A stretch of 64,000 bases of DNA from Microvelia longipes (lineage: Eukaryota > Arthropoda > Insecta > Hemiptera > Veliidae), in the NCBI GenBank assembly GCA_018340805.1, contig JACMZG010001914.1, forward strand, positions 44,853,041-44,917,040, given 5' to 3'. Within the stretch, counting starts at the first letter, position 1; each line of letters opens with the position of its first letter. This document shows positions 12,124 to 24,356 of the stretch, piece after piece. Under the pieces are notes generated by a model. The model was not told the DNA's origin. It did not search any database and saw only the letters and a program-made list of their open reading frames with translations. Position numbers and translations under genes: made by a program.

Positions 12124-12247
12124 GTAAGTATTGCTTTTCTTTAAAGAATAAACATCTTAGTTGAAGCAAAGAGACAAAGAAAGATCATTCTATAAATAAG
12201 AAACGTCTTATTAGCAACTTAAAGTTCTAACAGTAGTTATATATTAG

Positions 12248-13435
12248 CTTAGAATAATACTATACATAGAAGGAGCAGGACGGATTCGTTGAGCGCGACT
12301 GGTCGGAAACGCGACCGTACATTTCACCTAAAAAAATGGTTTTAACGCGACTGGACGTTTGCGCTACATTAGCTAAGATGTACAGTCGCGTAGACGTCCA
12401 TTTCTGTAAAAAGCCTATAATCATGTCGAATCAAATATGGTCGACTCCGCTAAATTGAAGTAGCATTTAAGAATGTGTGTTTACGCGAATGGTCGTTTAA
12501 GCGATTTTTTAATTTTATAAATATTGTAGCTAAAACGCCCAGTTAAGTTATTACAGTGTAGCGCTCTCGTCCAAACTTGAAAGAAGAAATAAATTAAGTT
12601 CGATATGAAGGAACCTGGGTTTATAGTAAACGTGTAGCGCAAATTCACATATATGTCCATTGTGAGAAGCGTAAACGTCCATTCTTGGCGTAAATGAACT
12701 TTACTCTCATTACAGAGTTGGACGTCTACGCTACGGGATGTTAACGCGAAAGAGCGTTCTAGCGAGATATATCAAAAAGTCTTAAAAGGTCGTCTTCGCG
12801 ACTGGGCATCTTAGCTACATATGTTTGTAGCTTTGGTGTACAGTCGCGGAGACGACCATTAGCGTAAACTCTTTCCTGTAGTAGCTAAATGTACAGTCGC
12901 GTTGCTGTACAGTAGCGATAAACGCCTACACTCGAAGGAGCATAGGACCGTAACACAATGTAATTCCACTGATAACACGAAAGCCGGTTGAATGGCACTT
13001 AAGTAGGGGTACCACCCAACAACAACATAACATTATTTTAAATATGTGTCATAAATATCTATTAATGAAGAAAGATCGTAAAAAACAAATATAATAACTT
13101 AAAACGCCTGCTGAGTATTTAATAAAACCGGTCTTAGATGGCAAAAGGGTGGCGGAATACAAGAATCTACATTTAGTTGACGAGCTACTTTAAATATATT
13201 TTAATTAAAAACGTTAAAATACAATTTAAAATGCTTAAATATTGCAATGAACCGATATTTATATTAGTATTTTATGAATAATCAATCATTAATTAATAAT
13301 AAAACATAATTCAGCACCGGAAGTAAATGCCAACTTTTTAACATTGTATATGTTAGGGTGGCAGCATTACTAAGACAACCAGTGAACGCCTTTCGTGTTA
13401 TCAGTAGTGCTCCTTCTATATAGTATTATTCTAAG
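12248..13435. mobile_element. hAT-type non-autonomous element, copy A (long form)
   Basis: Inverted ends CTTAGAATAATACTATA...GAAGGAGCA and TGCTCCTTC...TAGTATTATTCTAAG, about 28 bases with one or two differences, are flanked by a perfect 8-bp duplication TATATTAG (12240-12247 and 13436-13443). Eight-base duplications are typical of hAT and P superfamilies. Relative to copies B (26505) and C (58291), the common body lies at about 12950-13435 in inverse orientation. An extra 676 bases (about 12273-12948) rich in CGCGACTG, TACAGTCGCG and GACGTCC sub-repeats follow one end. That extra block is bordered by direct repeats of GAAGGAGCA. No transposase frame is present. Confidence 0.85.
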
Positions 13436-13443
13436 TATATTAG

Positions 13444-14615
13444 CAAATGCAGCCTACTAAAAAGTGGAACAAACAACACCAGATAATACCAAATAAATAA
13501 AGAAATCTAGAACTCAAAAAACTTGACCATCTTGAAGATTTATAGAAAGAGAAGTACTAGACATAAATCAAACACCCCTGACGTTAACTTAATTTCAAGG
13601 CTCTAACAATATTTCTATCCGAGATAGTCATCTTCAGTAATAAAGATTTCAAACGAGCTTTTTAATAAGGCTAGAAAAAAAGATTAATAAATTGTTTTTA
13701 GTTAGGAAAAGGTTAATAGGGTCATTATGTGGGGAATAACCAGGGGTCTCAACCCTAAACCTTAAGATATGGGATCTCGAGTTAAAGAAATGCGGTAGGA
13801 ATGTAGTACTACATAGTAACTACTGCAGATAAAACAGTCTTTAGTACTGTACTATACCTAACACCTCGTATTTACAACCTCCTCTCTCTTATAAAACTGT
13901 TTCCTTATTCATTTTTATATAACAGGTAAAATGCAAAAATCCTTTACTCCCTGCTTCTCTAATTTTGCACAGAGGGACATTGATGTTGCAAAAATTCTCA
14001 ATTTTAAGCAAACTTACATATTTGAGCGCCGAAAAAATCCTAAAACGTTGGTGCCTTTCTTTTTATGGAATAAGAGATGTATGTGCACTTTGGCAAATTT
14101 TATAGGGTAATTACGCTTAAAGAAGAATTATTTTTTAAAAAAGTGTTTTTTTGAGGTAGTACGTAATTGAGCACTTTATTGGACCGTTTTTTAGGATGAG
14201 AAGCCATCATTATTGTTATAGAAGGTTATTTAGTACTTTTCACCTCCGAGACAATAATGAATGTAAAAAAAACTCCTAGGACGTAAAAGTAATTCATATA
14301 TTGCCGCCATTACTGTAATGAAGCGTGTTCAAAAAAACAATCTGTGTAAAACCTTCATGAGGATTCTTTAAAAACGTTCGTTTTGTTTCTGTTTTTGTTG
14401 TAGACTAATTATTCTTCGTTTTTAAAGTTGTTCAATTGTCAATTTTTGTGTGTTTATTAGAAAAGCTTTTACATTTTTGAGTAAAAGTGTGAACTATGGA
14501 TGAATTGTAAAAGTATTTATTTGTTTATTTTCATTATAATAAACATGTATTATTTTTTTTACGTTTTTTCAATAAGTATATAGCGCAGCTTAATTAATGA
14601 GTCTAACCCGAAATA
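13444..14615. other. Unannotated DNA
   Basis: No gene was recognised. The stretch is AT-rich, with short mononucleotide runs and no clear repeat unit. Confidence 0.4.
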
Positions 14616-14745
14616 AAAAATAGCTGTATGCCATCCGGCTGAGAATGTCTTTATGTCCTTGGCAATTTTTCCAAGACAAATCTAAATCTAATTGCCGTGA
14701 CATAAAGACACACTTCTAAGCCTTATGGCATAAATAACTATTTTT
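14616..14745. repeat. 130-bp foldback hairpin
   Basis: Arms of about 55 bases start AAAAATAG and end CTATTTTT. They share inner blocks GTCTTTATGTC/GACATAAAGAC and TTGGCAATT/AATTGCC. The structure is imperfect, with small bulges, and resembles a tiny MITE or pre-miRNA-like hairpin. Confidence 0.7.
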
Positions 14746-14800
14746 GGCTTTGACGTATTCTTAAAAACACTGAAAACCAAACGGCCTAAATGATTTGATA

Positions 14801-15239
14801 AGGCGCGGTCGAATATCCACGGCCTTCTAGAACGTTGGATCACCACAAACTTTTTTATAACTTTTTTTTCAAAATTTTCAGTATTAGCCGGATTTGTGAT
14901 AAATGAAGCTATTTCCGTAATCTGCCCGCTCTTTTGGTTAAACTCAAAGAGTATTTACATCACTTCACGATTTATTTTAAACTAACTTTGGTACAATACA
15001 TAACTACTGTTAGACGTCATGTTATCTCCCTGATTTGTGTCATATTTGTTGAATTGACTCTCTTCCAGTATTATGCGTACCAAGTTAGATGTAAAACTCC
15101 TTTGAGATTAAACCAAAAGAGCGGCAGATTACCCGAAATAGGCTTCATTTATCACAAATCGGCTAATTACTGAAAATTTGAAAAAAAAGTTTGTTGTGAA
15201 TCCAACGTTCTAGAAGGCCGTGGATATTCGACCGCGCCT
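14801..15239. mobile_element. TA-flanked MITE, 439 bp
   Basis: Inverted ends AGGCGCGGTCGAATATCCAC and its complement (continuing through GGCCTTCTAGAACGTTGGAT) are flanked by TA at 14799-14800 and 15240-15241. Homology between arms continues for about 200 bases, past AAAAGAGCGG and TTTATCACAAAT. No coding sequence is present. The frame at 14934-15173 is the inside of the arms. TA duplication suggests a Tc1/mariner-mobilised element. Confidence 0.85.
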
Positions 15240-15241
15240 TA

Positions 15242-16084
15242 TAAAACAAGTATAAAAGGAATAATAATGCCGCAAGCAAGTATTCAAGCTTTGTAAAATG
15301 AATAGGTTCACATCAAGTCTGTATAAAATCTTCAAGAATACGTTAAATCTTAGGTGTCTATGAGTTATTACAAGCAATTGAGGAAATATCCGGGAAAGCG
15401 AGGAAAATTTAAACAGCCCGAGTTTTCTTGCCTCTTCCATAATGGCTTAGGTTTTTATAAGACGTTAGGTTAAAAGAGGCAAGTTGTATTTATAAACAAA
15501 TTACAATTATAAATGACTATATTTGTCATCATTAGCCATAATATGACAATACTGAAGTAATTTTTTATCTTTTTCGTCAGGAAATTTAAACAAAATTTAG
15601 TTTAGATGATATGGTAGGGTATTTAACTAATAGTTTAGCTTCTAAAATGTTAACTAATGAAAGAAATAAACTGAAGGAGATTTCAAAAGGTCTTCAAACT
15701 GTGCCAGGTAAACCATGTAATAGGAAAAAAAATAAAAGGAACCCTCCCCATAATATTCTTATTTAAGAATGATTGAGGGCGGTAAAACGTCCTTCTACTT
15801 CTGAAGAAGCAACTAAAATAGAAAAAAACTCATTGACTTTGAGCGTAATAAAATATTTCTAAAATATAAAAAAATAACGAACTTCCGCTAAATAATGTCG
15901 AAACATTTTATAAGGGGAAATGTATTGTTAACTGTACAGGATTTATTTTTAATAACTTTTTTTGTTGAAGTTATTAACAGCAAACTTAGGGTCAGAGTAG
16001 AAGATGAAGGTAGAAAAAAAATGCACCAGGAAAAGTAACAAGAGTTAGCATACTCAACTGTATCGGCTGAAGCAGGCAAGAACT
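15242..16084. other. Unannotated DNA
   Basis: No gene or repeat was recognised between the MITE and the next satellite array. Confidence 0.4.
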
Positions 16085-17945
16085 CTAGATGATTGCCTGT
16101 ATAAGACAATCACGGGCGAAGTATAGCTGTGCTGGCAAACCGGGCAAGAACTGTGATGGCCAATTACCGGCAAGAACCTGTATAGATTGGCTCTGCCTCA
16201 TAAACAATAGCGGCCAAAAACTCGTATATGACTTGTCTACTATAAGACAAAGCGGCGCAAGAACGTATATGATTGGCTCTGAAAAGACAGATAGCGGGCA
16301 AAACCGCGTGATCATCACGGTCTTCATAAACTACAAAAGCGGGCGCCCCAAGAACATGTGATATATTGTCTATATAAGACCCATAGCGGCAAGAACTGTC
16401 AATCGTTGGCATCTAAGAAACAATAGCGGCCTCACTGAACTTATATATATATCAAAGCGGGCAAGAACTTGAATGATTGGCTAATAAACAATAGCGGCAA
16501 GAACTGTGATCATGATTGCTCTCATAATACTAATAGCGGCAAAAACTGTGGTCGGCAATAGCGGGCACAAACTTGATATGAAATGGTCTCTATAATACCA
16601 ATAGCGGGGCAAGACACTGAACTATGATTGGTCTAATAAGACAACTAGCGGGGCAAGAACTGTGATTACGACTTTGGCTCCTAATAAGACCAACTAGCGC
16701 CACAGGATACTGTGATATGATCCAGTCCGTATAAAACCCAACTAGGCGGGCGAGATGAGACTGTTTGACTATGATTTGCTCTAAAAGACCCAATAGCGGC
16801 GCAAGAAGGTCAATATGATTGGTGTCCTAATAAAACCAATCGCGCGGCAAGACTTATATGACTTGGTCTCAATAAGACAATAGCCGGCCGCAACAGAACT
16901 TTACTTTTATTGATTGGTCTACTAAGACAATTAGCGCAAAGAACTGCTGATATGTCCGTCTGCGCAAATTACAATCGGCCGAAGAACCTGTCTAGATGCT
17001 AATAAGGCTCAATAGCGGCGAACGAACTGTGATATGATTGCTTAAATTAGACAGCATTAGGCGGGCACAAAACTGTCGAATTATGATTGCACTAATTAAG
17101 ACAATAACGGGGCAAGATCACTGTGATCATGATCTGTCTCTCATAATACAATAGCGGGCAAGAACCGATGTATCTGTGGCTACTAATATAGACAATCGCG
17201 TGCAACGAACGGTATGATGACTTCGCTCTAACTAAGACCAATAGCGGGCAAGAACTGTGATATGATTGGTCTAATAAGACAATAGCGGGCAAGAACTGTG
17301 ATATGATTGTGTAATAAGACAATAGCCGGGCGAAGAACTGATGGCAATTGTGGGCAGAACCTGTCGATCATATTGCGCCTAACAAGACGAATAAGCCGGC
17401 CAAGAACTGTGACTATGACTTGGCTCTCTAATAAGACAATACGGCGCCAAGAATATCATGCACATAGCGTGGCAAGAACTATGATCAAGAGTGGTCTTAT
17501 AAAACAATAGCGGCAAGATCTGTGACATGATTGGGGGTCTAATAAACAATAGCGGCGCAAGAACGTCATATGGATTGGCTCTAATAAGATCAATAGCGGG
17601 CAGACACCGTGATATCGATTGCCTCCTAAAACCATTAGCGGGCAGAACTGGACTATGATGCTTCTAATAAAGCCAACTACGGGCAAAACTTTTTTTTTTC
17701 TTGCTGCAAGTTTATACTTCTCTATAACCCGTATAATAGCGGGCAAGAACTTGATATGATTGGTCTGAATAGACAATAGCGGCAAGAACCTTGTGATATG
17801 GATCTCGCCTAATAAGACAATGAGCCATCCCCGCGTGGCAGAACGTGATCATGATTGCGTCAATAAACCAATAGCGGGCAAAACATGTATAATGATGGTC
17901 TAATAAGACGAATCAGCGGGCCAAGAAACTGTGATCATGATTGAT
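16085..17945. repeat. 41-bp satellite, heavily degraded or mis-called
   Basis: The best units (around 17240-17320) read AATAGCGGGCAAGAACTGTG then ATATGATTGGTCTAATAAGAC. The same unit can be followed for about 1.86 kb (about 45 copies), but most copies carry several single-base indels or substitutions. Open frames in it on both strands are translations of the repeat. Confidence 0.9.
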
Positions 17946-20192
17946 CCAATAGATCACTAGAGTATGTGTATACCATACATTACTTCTTTAGTTGATCCAA
18001 AGGCACAGGTATGAGCTCCCACTACAGCGATATTGTTTTTCTAAACAACCTACTCCTCCGTTTGAAAACTATTTCGGTAGAATCTTTCTTCTTGAGTTTC
18101 GCGCGGCTTTTAGAGCCCTCCGATTAGGTGTTCGCATCTATGTTAAAGTCAGCTTACCGATCACAACCATAAGTATCTCACGCAGGGCCTTCCATTTAAA
18201 CATAACGCTGCGTTGCTAACTCAACAACCTTACAAGTCTACTGACAGCCCATCTTAAATAATTTTGCTTCCAAGTTCCTGCCAGTTCGCTTACTCCAATA
18301 TCCACACAACATCATAGCGCGTCCAGCTAGTTAAAACACATACTTGTTATCAGCAGTCACCTGCATCTGGTACGCTGTACTCAAGGAACTAACTACAAAA
18401 AGCCACTGCTATGACACTAGAACTTGCCATCATTACACCGCTCATAGATTGTAAGCACAACAGCTACCGTCACCCCTGCATTAGGCTGCCAAAAGTTTCT
18501 AAATACAAATAATCCCGAAGGTTTTATTTGATCCAAGCTTTAACAAAGCACTTAAGATGACCATTAATCAGACCCATGCCTCATTTATCAGTACAAAGGA
18601 ATTTCTGCCAGGGAGGACAAATTTTAACTTTGTAAGCTTTAAACAAAAATGTTTGCTTACGTGTTTTTTTCTTTTGTAAACATGTACCAAACACCTAATA
18701 AAGAATCGTATTCATTTATATTATGCGACTCCCTTATGCACGTATCGCAGGAGTAAATAAGGCAAAACAGTAGTTGTCCCCGCCACCCTACCTGTTTGCA
18801 AAACAAAGCCGAAACGAGGATTTCCCTCCGAACAAAATACTCCCGTTTTCAGGTTTCTAAACCTTTCTGCAGTACGTTTGTACAAAGTTGTCGATTGTCA
18901 TGAGGACGTGACAGCGACGCATGGTGGGTGTCGTGTTACTATGTACATCCCAGTGGTCTATTCCTCTATACAGATTTCCACTTAGACAACAACTATTCCA
19001 TTAAGTTGCGGTTGCCAATAATCCAAAAATATCTGTTTTCATGAAATACAGTATGGACAATAACGACACAACAATATCTCAAAAAAACATAAAACCGCGC
19101 GTGAAAAATGTTGCCTCAGACTGATGTTGGCACGCATGTAGTCATGTATCAGCACTTAATACTTTCTTGCCATCTTTCTTCATCTCCGCTATATCAGCAT
19201 AGTTTAATTTTACAAAATTGTGTCGTCTATTTTTTCAATAATTCACTTTAAAAATCCGGTAAATACGAGTTGAAACTTGGCCGCAAATGAACGCTAACGT
19301 CGAATAAATAAATACCACTAAGTGTCGAGATATAACAGTATATACAAAACATAATCGCGCTGCCAGTATGAAATTGCGAATCGTGTATATTCTTGAGGTA
19401 CCGACGCAAGCGATGACCAAGTGGAACGAACTGAGCGAAGCGAATCGAGTGGTGACGAAAAGTGGAGTCTCCCCTACCACACCCGCCCCTCCCAATGTTT
19501 CTCCATTGACTTAAATCTCTATAACTACAATACTAACAGTTCAAAAAATTTGCACAAATAAGTTAAAAAACAAACTTCTCTTCCAAAATAGAACCCCCCC
19601 CAAGTAAACTTTATAGAGTATAGAACATGACTGAAACTGTAATGAAAAAAAACAGTACAATAACCATGACAATCCTCTATACCAAGGCATTCCAAGCTAT
19701 AACAAAGTGCTGCACTCTACCAAAAAACCGTTTGGTTCTTTATAGCTCGTCTTCTCTATAGTTTTTAGATGCCCGTGGAACGTGTTTCTATGCAGCAACC
19801 ATTAAAGCAATACCATCGCGTCGCCAGATAAAACGATGCACCATTGAAACAATAAGCTCCGAATTTAGGCAGGTTAAAGAGTCATCCCTATACTCTGGCT
19901 TCAACACTTATTACACCTAGTTACAGAATGCAGATCACATTAAACTCCTGCGCGAGATTTTAAAATCAATAACCAAGAGGGAACACTTCCTTAAAATATA
20001 TTTATAATAAATGATCTTTATACCGTTCTCTGGGATCCAAGACTTAAATAAACCTCAAACCCTGATAAAGCTTTTCTTGAAATACAATATACTCTATTCG
20101 TCTCCATACTCGAGCCCGCACTGTCAATAATACGATGTATATAAGGACCATGCCATCCATCGGATAGCCACCAATAGCCCACATCTTTGTTA
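17946..20192. other. Unannotated DNA of more even base composition
   Basis: About 2.2 kb of locally higher GC with no recognised gene or repeat family. Several moderately long open frames (17992-18219 on +, 19235-19495 on -) lack family motifs or splice context that I could defend. A motif CTGAGCGAAGCGAATCG at about 19430-19446 relates to the recurrent CTCGCTTCGCTC motif. Confidence 0.4.
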
Positions 20193-20260
20193 GCCCGCCG
20201 CCCCCCCCCCCCCACCCCCACCCCCGTCACGTTCTTCCCCCCCCTGCACACCCCTCCCGC
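20193..20260 (-). repeat. Poly-C tract, potential G-quadruplex on the minus strand
   Basis: The stretch contains one C run of 14 or more, then two CCCCC blocks separated by single A residues and another C run after CACGTTCTT. Read on the minus strand it offers at least four G tracts, enough for a G-quadruplex. Confidence 0.7.
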
Positions 20261-20973
20261 GCTGCACATTTCTTTCTCAACTTCGTGCAGTGAACACGAA
20301 ATCATCCGAATCACAACTGACTCATCAATATCTCAAAACCTTTATTAAAGAGCTATCGAAACAAAACAAGACCAAAATTGACATTGCAGCTATAATATGC
20401 ACAAGAGTATATACTTTTCAGATACTAAATGAGATTTAAACTTTCCAATGCATATTAAAATGAAAATACGATAAACTGTAAGAAAAGTTGAAATGTTTTG
20501 ACTTAAATAGATTAAAGTCGAAACGATAAGATGAATTGGAACCTATTTGTGAATCTGAAGATTTTATGCTAATGTATCTAGTTTGACAGACTTTAAGCTA
20601 GTTAAGGAGTGCGAAGTCATTCTCTCGCCCCCTAAAAAGACCTATAATACAACCTAATTAATAGTACGAGACACAGTGGAACCTGTCCAGTACTAATACT
20701 TTAAGCAACTTCTACAACTTTAAGACTTATAAAGTACAGCACAACATGAGATTTAAAAGATCATGGTACGGGGTATCTCAGAACTTTTGAATAGTATATT
20801 CTAAGGACGAGCGAAGAGAGTCGGAAGTAGCGAGGACGATCATAGCAAATCCAATGTAATGAGGTTAAGTTCCGAGGTAATAATTCTTTTGGATCTAAAA
20901 CTCATAATAGACTTAGTTAGACTTAGTTAGCCAACAGACTTACCTTGAATGAGGACAAAGCTCAGCAACTTAC

Positions 20974-21106
20974 CTTCACTCTTAGAGAAGACAAAATAGT
21001 GCAACTTAAGATCTAGAATCACGTGGGACTCCACCTTCGATGGGTTAAGCACAACACTTTCAAAATCACTTTCTCCAGTTTTGTACATGAGAGTCTGAAG
21101 GACAAA
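20974..21106 (-). CDS. Candidate internal coding exon, unknown protein
   Basis: On the minus strand a good acceptor (ATTTCTTTGCTCAG, AG at 21107-21108) precedes an open segment of 133 bases. It is followed immediately by the donor GTAAGT (plus-strand 20968-20973). A second GTAAGT donor lies 30 bases further on (plus-strand 20938-20943), so two alternative exon ends are possible. The peptide reads FVLQTLMYKTGESDFESVVL at its start and continues open and non-repetitive to KSEG. The family is not recognised. A chance splice-site pairing or a decayed element remains possible. Confidence 0.35.
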
Positions 21107-21154
21107 CTGAGCAAAGAAATTCTTAAATGATTTATTATGCATATTTCCACCCGC

Positions 21155-21657
21155 ATCGCTACTGTATCAGATTATGGCGGAGCATCTAAAGCTGTACAAA
21201 TTTTCCTCTTCAGAAGAGAGCTATTAGAATACTAACCGGGATAAGCAGTAGAACATCATGTGCAGACAGTTTTAAAGGTCAGGAAATACTGACTCTCCCA
21301 TCTCTGTTCAAACCAACTACAATAGTCTTCAAAATAAGGATCACCACTATAACACCAGGAACTACAATAGATTCAACTTACCTCAACACAGGCTCACGTT
21401 AACCAACAAATCACCCCCATTATCTGGCGAGGAAATACTTTAATTATCTTCCAGCTTCCTACTCTGCGCTACCTGAAGACTCGTTCAAGCTACATATTAA
21501 GAAGCTCATCAAACTGACTTAAGCTGACTCAAAAAGCCTATTACTCAATAGACGAGTTCCTGGAGGATAGGATTTAGTTATTTTAGTCTTAATATTTGAC
21601 GTCGCTAGACAATTGTACAGGATTGTAACAGCGAGAACCATTATTATTATTATTATA
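21155..21657 (+). pseudogene. 5'-truncated LINE (non-LTR retrotransposon) 3' end with RT C-terminal remnants
   Basis: Translation, with at least two frame changes, gives the stereotyped end of the reverse-transcriptase ORF of CR1/Jockey-like LINEs. A YGGASKAVQIF-like segment is followed by LQKRAIRILTG, then SFKGQEILTLPSLF, then HYLARKYFNYLP and a final LHIKKLIKLT before a stop near 21521. This C-terminal region follows the palm/thumb and contains no catalytic YxDD. A short 3' UTR with GACGTCGCTAGACAATTGTA and an (ATT)n tail (about 21642-21657) follow, as expected of a LINE 3' end. The copy is dead: it lacks the 5' part and has frameshifts and an in-frame stop. Confidence 0.7.
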
Positions 21658-21659
21658 AA

Positions 21660-22388
21660 TATAAATAATAAAATAAAATAGTTTTTCTATATTTATAGAT
21701 ATCAAGGTTTCGTTCGGTTAAAATTTTCAAAATGGCCGATTCACTGAATAACTGATCTGTCAACCTGCATTACATTCATTAGAGATTTTATTTAGAATAA
21801 CTAACAAACAAACTGAAATGAAGTTAATAAAAAAAAATAAAACAGTAAGGATAGTATTTTAAGAAGCTATCAGTATGAAAGAAGTTGATTAGGTAAAGAA
21901 AATGTCAGGATGATTAGAATTAGGTTTGATGAGTTCTTTCATTAGAAAATATTCAACTTATGAAGTCACTTAAGTAGTCTAACTTGGACTCGTCCTACCT
22001 TGATGTACCTGAAGAAAGCATAGACACCTAATCCCTATACCTGTAGACACATATACCTGAACCTGAATTCAAAATAGTTACTTAAGTAAAACGAATTAAT
22101 ATCATTTTTGTGACGCAGGATTATGATAAAGTTATAACTTTTTTGTAAAACGATTTTGTCTGGGACTTATATTTAATGAAAAAATAAACCTGTTCCAAAA
22201 CAGTGCAGTCAAATTTTATTTACACCAAGTTTACAAATTTGTTTAGGTAAATATTTTTTCATTTGCAGTAAAGTTTAAAACAACAAAAAGCAAAAAATAG
22301 TCTTAGACAAAATTGAATACACACCAGTACGCAAAGTATCTCTACAGATGAATTATATCTCTCAGTCTAGCATCGGGAGTCAAAATAC
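21660..22388. other. Unannotated AT-rich DNA
   Basis: No gene, RNA or repeat was recognised. Confidence 0.4.
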
Positions 22389-22502
22389 AGTACACATACA
22401 GTACACATACAGTACACATACAGTACACATACAGTACAAATACAGTACACATACAGTACAGTATACACTCGCACGTACAGTACACATACAGTACAGTATA
22501 CA
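22389..22502 (+). repeat. 11-bp minisatellite AGTACACATAC
   Basis: Several perfect units are followed by variants containing AGTATACACTCGCACGT. The open frames on both strands (22348-22557 and 22367-22603) are repeat translations. Confidence 0.9.
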
Positions 22503-23751
22503 CCCGCACGTTCAGTGCCTCTCAAGCTTCGACTTTCAGCCTCAGTTGAAAAATTAATCTCTGAATTTAAAGGCCATACATAGAAACGTAAATTACAACG
22601 CATTCTGGCAGTTTTGGTTTAAAACTGCCACAATGTAGAAAGAATACTCAAAAAATCGATCGTCCCCTAGCACAAGCTTAGTTTTAAGGGGACGCTTGTA
22701 AATACGTTCGTGTTAAAATTCATATTTAACATTTATATTGTAAATTTGTGTCATTAATTATTGTTGATTTGTTATTTTTCTATGTACTTTTTGAGAACAA
22801 TAAAGAATTATTTAATGATCACTGGATTTTGGCGATAATCAAATTTCTTATAAGTGTCAAAACAAAGTATTTAAAATTATACCAAGATGCAATCAAAGAA
22901 AAATCACCTAAAATAGAATTTACGCATAACAAAAACAAGCAACTATAAGTAAGTACAAATTAACCAACGTAGATACAAATGACCCAAAATAAGTTAAATA
23001 CACGAAAAAAACCTAATGCACGAAATATATAACACATAATATAAATTCCTAAATTTTATCTTAAAGATATTATGATACCCAATAAAAATTGCCTCTTCTA
23101 GAAAATCCCTTTTTTGTAGGATTACACAAAAAATCCGTAGAAAGAGATCCCGTCCCGAAAAACTGATAATTCCGATATAGGGGACCTTTTTGCTTTTCTC
23201 GATGCTTCTCAGAGGAAAGTACTACGGACGCTTTAACCCCTCTAATCCTACTTTCAAGGGTAAAACCAGATATGAGGATCAAAAACAGTATGATAAAATA
23301 AGGACCTCTTAAATTTTTTTCTCTCTCAAATATTTTCACACTTACAAATTTTATCCAATAAAGATACCGCACGGCCAAATAGATAATATTGGAAATAAAT
23401 AAATTTCCGTTAAATTTATCGCGGGTACCGGATTTAGTTTTAACTCTTAAAATTAGAATTATTAAGAACAAACCAAAATGTAAAATAGTTTAATAAATAT
23501 TTCTAAATTAAGTTAAATATAAAAATGTCCATAATCCAAAATGGGATATCTCAACGTATGAAACACTTTTTCAAACGTGCTTAAATTACACTCTAAATAT
23601 ATATTATAAAATGATCTGCCAAAAGTTTTCTTATGACCTCATAAAAAATTCGCAGTTCTTTAAAGTGATAACCGTTTGAAATCTTCTAAAAAGGTTAGAA
23701 TGGACTTTTCACATGTACTTGCCACAGGCCCTCAGCCAGAGTTCATACTTT
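22503..23751. other. Unannotated AT-rich DNA
   Basis: No gene was recognised. The 133-codon minus-strand frame at 23070-23471 has no motif, start context or splice context, and its composition matches the surrounding AT-rich DNA. Confidence 0.4.
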
Positions 23752-23930
23752 TAGGGGAGGGGGGGAGGTCAACCAATGACTTGTAGGGGGAGGTCGAACC
23801 CAATGACTTGAAGAGGAGGGGGGAGGTAGAAACCAATGACTTGAAGGGGAGGTCGAAACCAATGACTTGAAGGGGAGGGGGGAGGTAGAAACCAATGACT
23901 TGTAGGGGGGGAGGTCGAAACCAATCATAG
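23752..23930 (+). repeat. G-rich minisatellite, about 6 units of 26-35 bp
   Basis: Units contain GGGGAGGTCGAAACCAATGA followed by CTTGAAG, with variable G runs. The minus-strand frame across it (23743-24135) encodes only the repeat (SLVSTSPL-like units). Confidence 0.9.
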
Positions 23931-24356
23931 GGGACTTATTAATCATAGGGAAACACATTATGTGTTTCCACACATTTAAAAGACTTCCGCTGAAAGACTT
24001 CGTCAAATGGAGCGTTATTGTTTCTAGATAGGCGAATTTCCCCTCCCCTGGCACCTCCCTAATTACGGACGTGCAAACCTGGGACCAGTTTAAACCCACA
24101 TAGACGGGTCGAAACACATTATAAACACAACGCAAAAGTCCGTATTACGCACTGTCTCTTATATTTTACGTTATGAATTAATGAGACCTCTATGAGCAAA
24201 TTTAGATCCAATTTTTGTCTAATAATATTGTAGTAAACAGTAGATTGGATCCAACAATGGAATGTAGGCAAAACTTTTAAGACAGAATGACAAGTTGATG
24301 ATGAAGAGCCAGGCTATCTATTTTATACGAGTAGATAATATTTTATAAGGAAAAAT
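23931..24356. other. Unannotated DNA
   Basis: No gene was recognised. CTCTATGAGCAAATT at about 24190 recurs in inverse orientation at about 24835-24850. This is possibly the ends of a decayed element enclosing the ribozyme-like repeat at 24357-24440. Confidence 0.35.

Noticed and set aside
17992..18219. 75-codon plus-strand frame in the more even-composition block
   Set aside because: No family resemblance, and the surrounding sequence shows no codon-periodic pattern I could defend.
23070..23471. 133-codon minus-strand open frame
   Set aside because: No start context, splice sites or family motif. Composition follows the AT-rich background, and the length is possible by chance in 64 kb.
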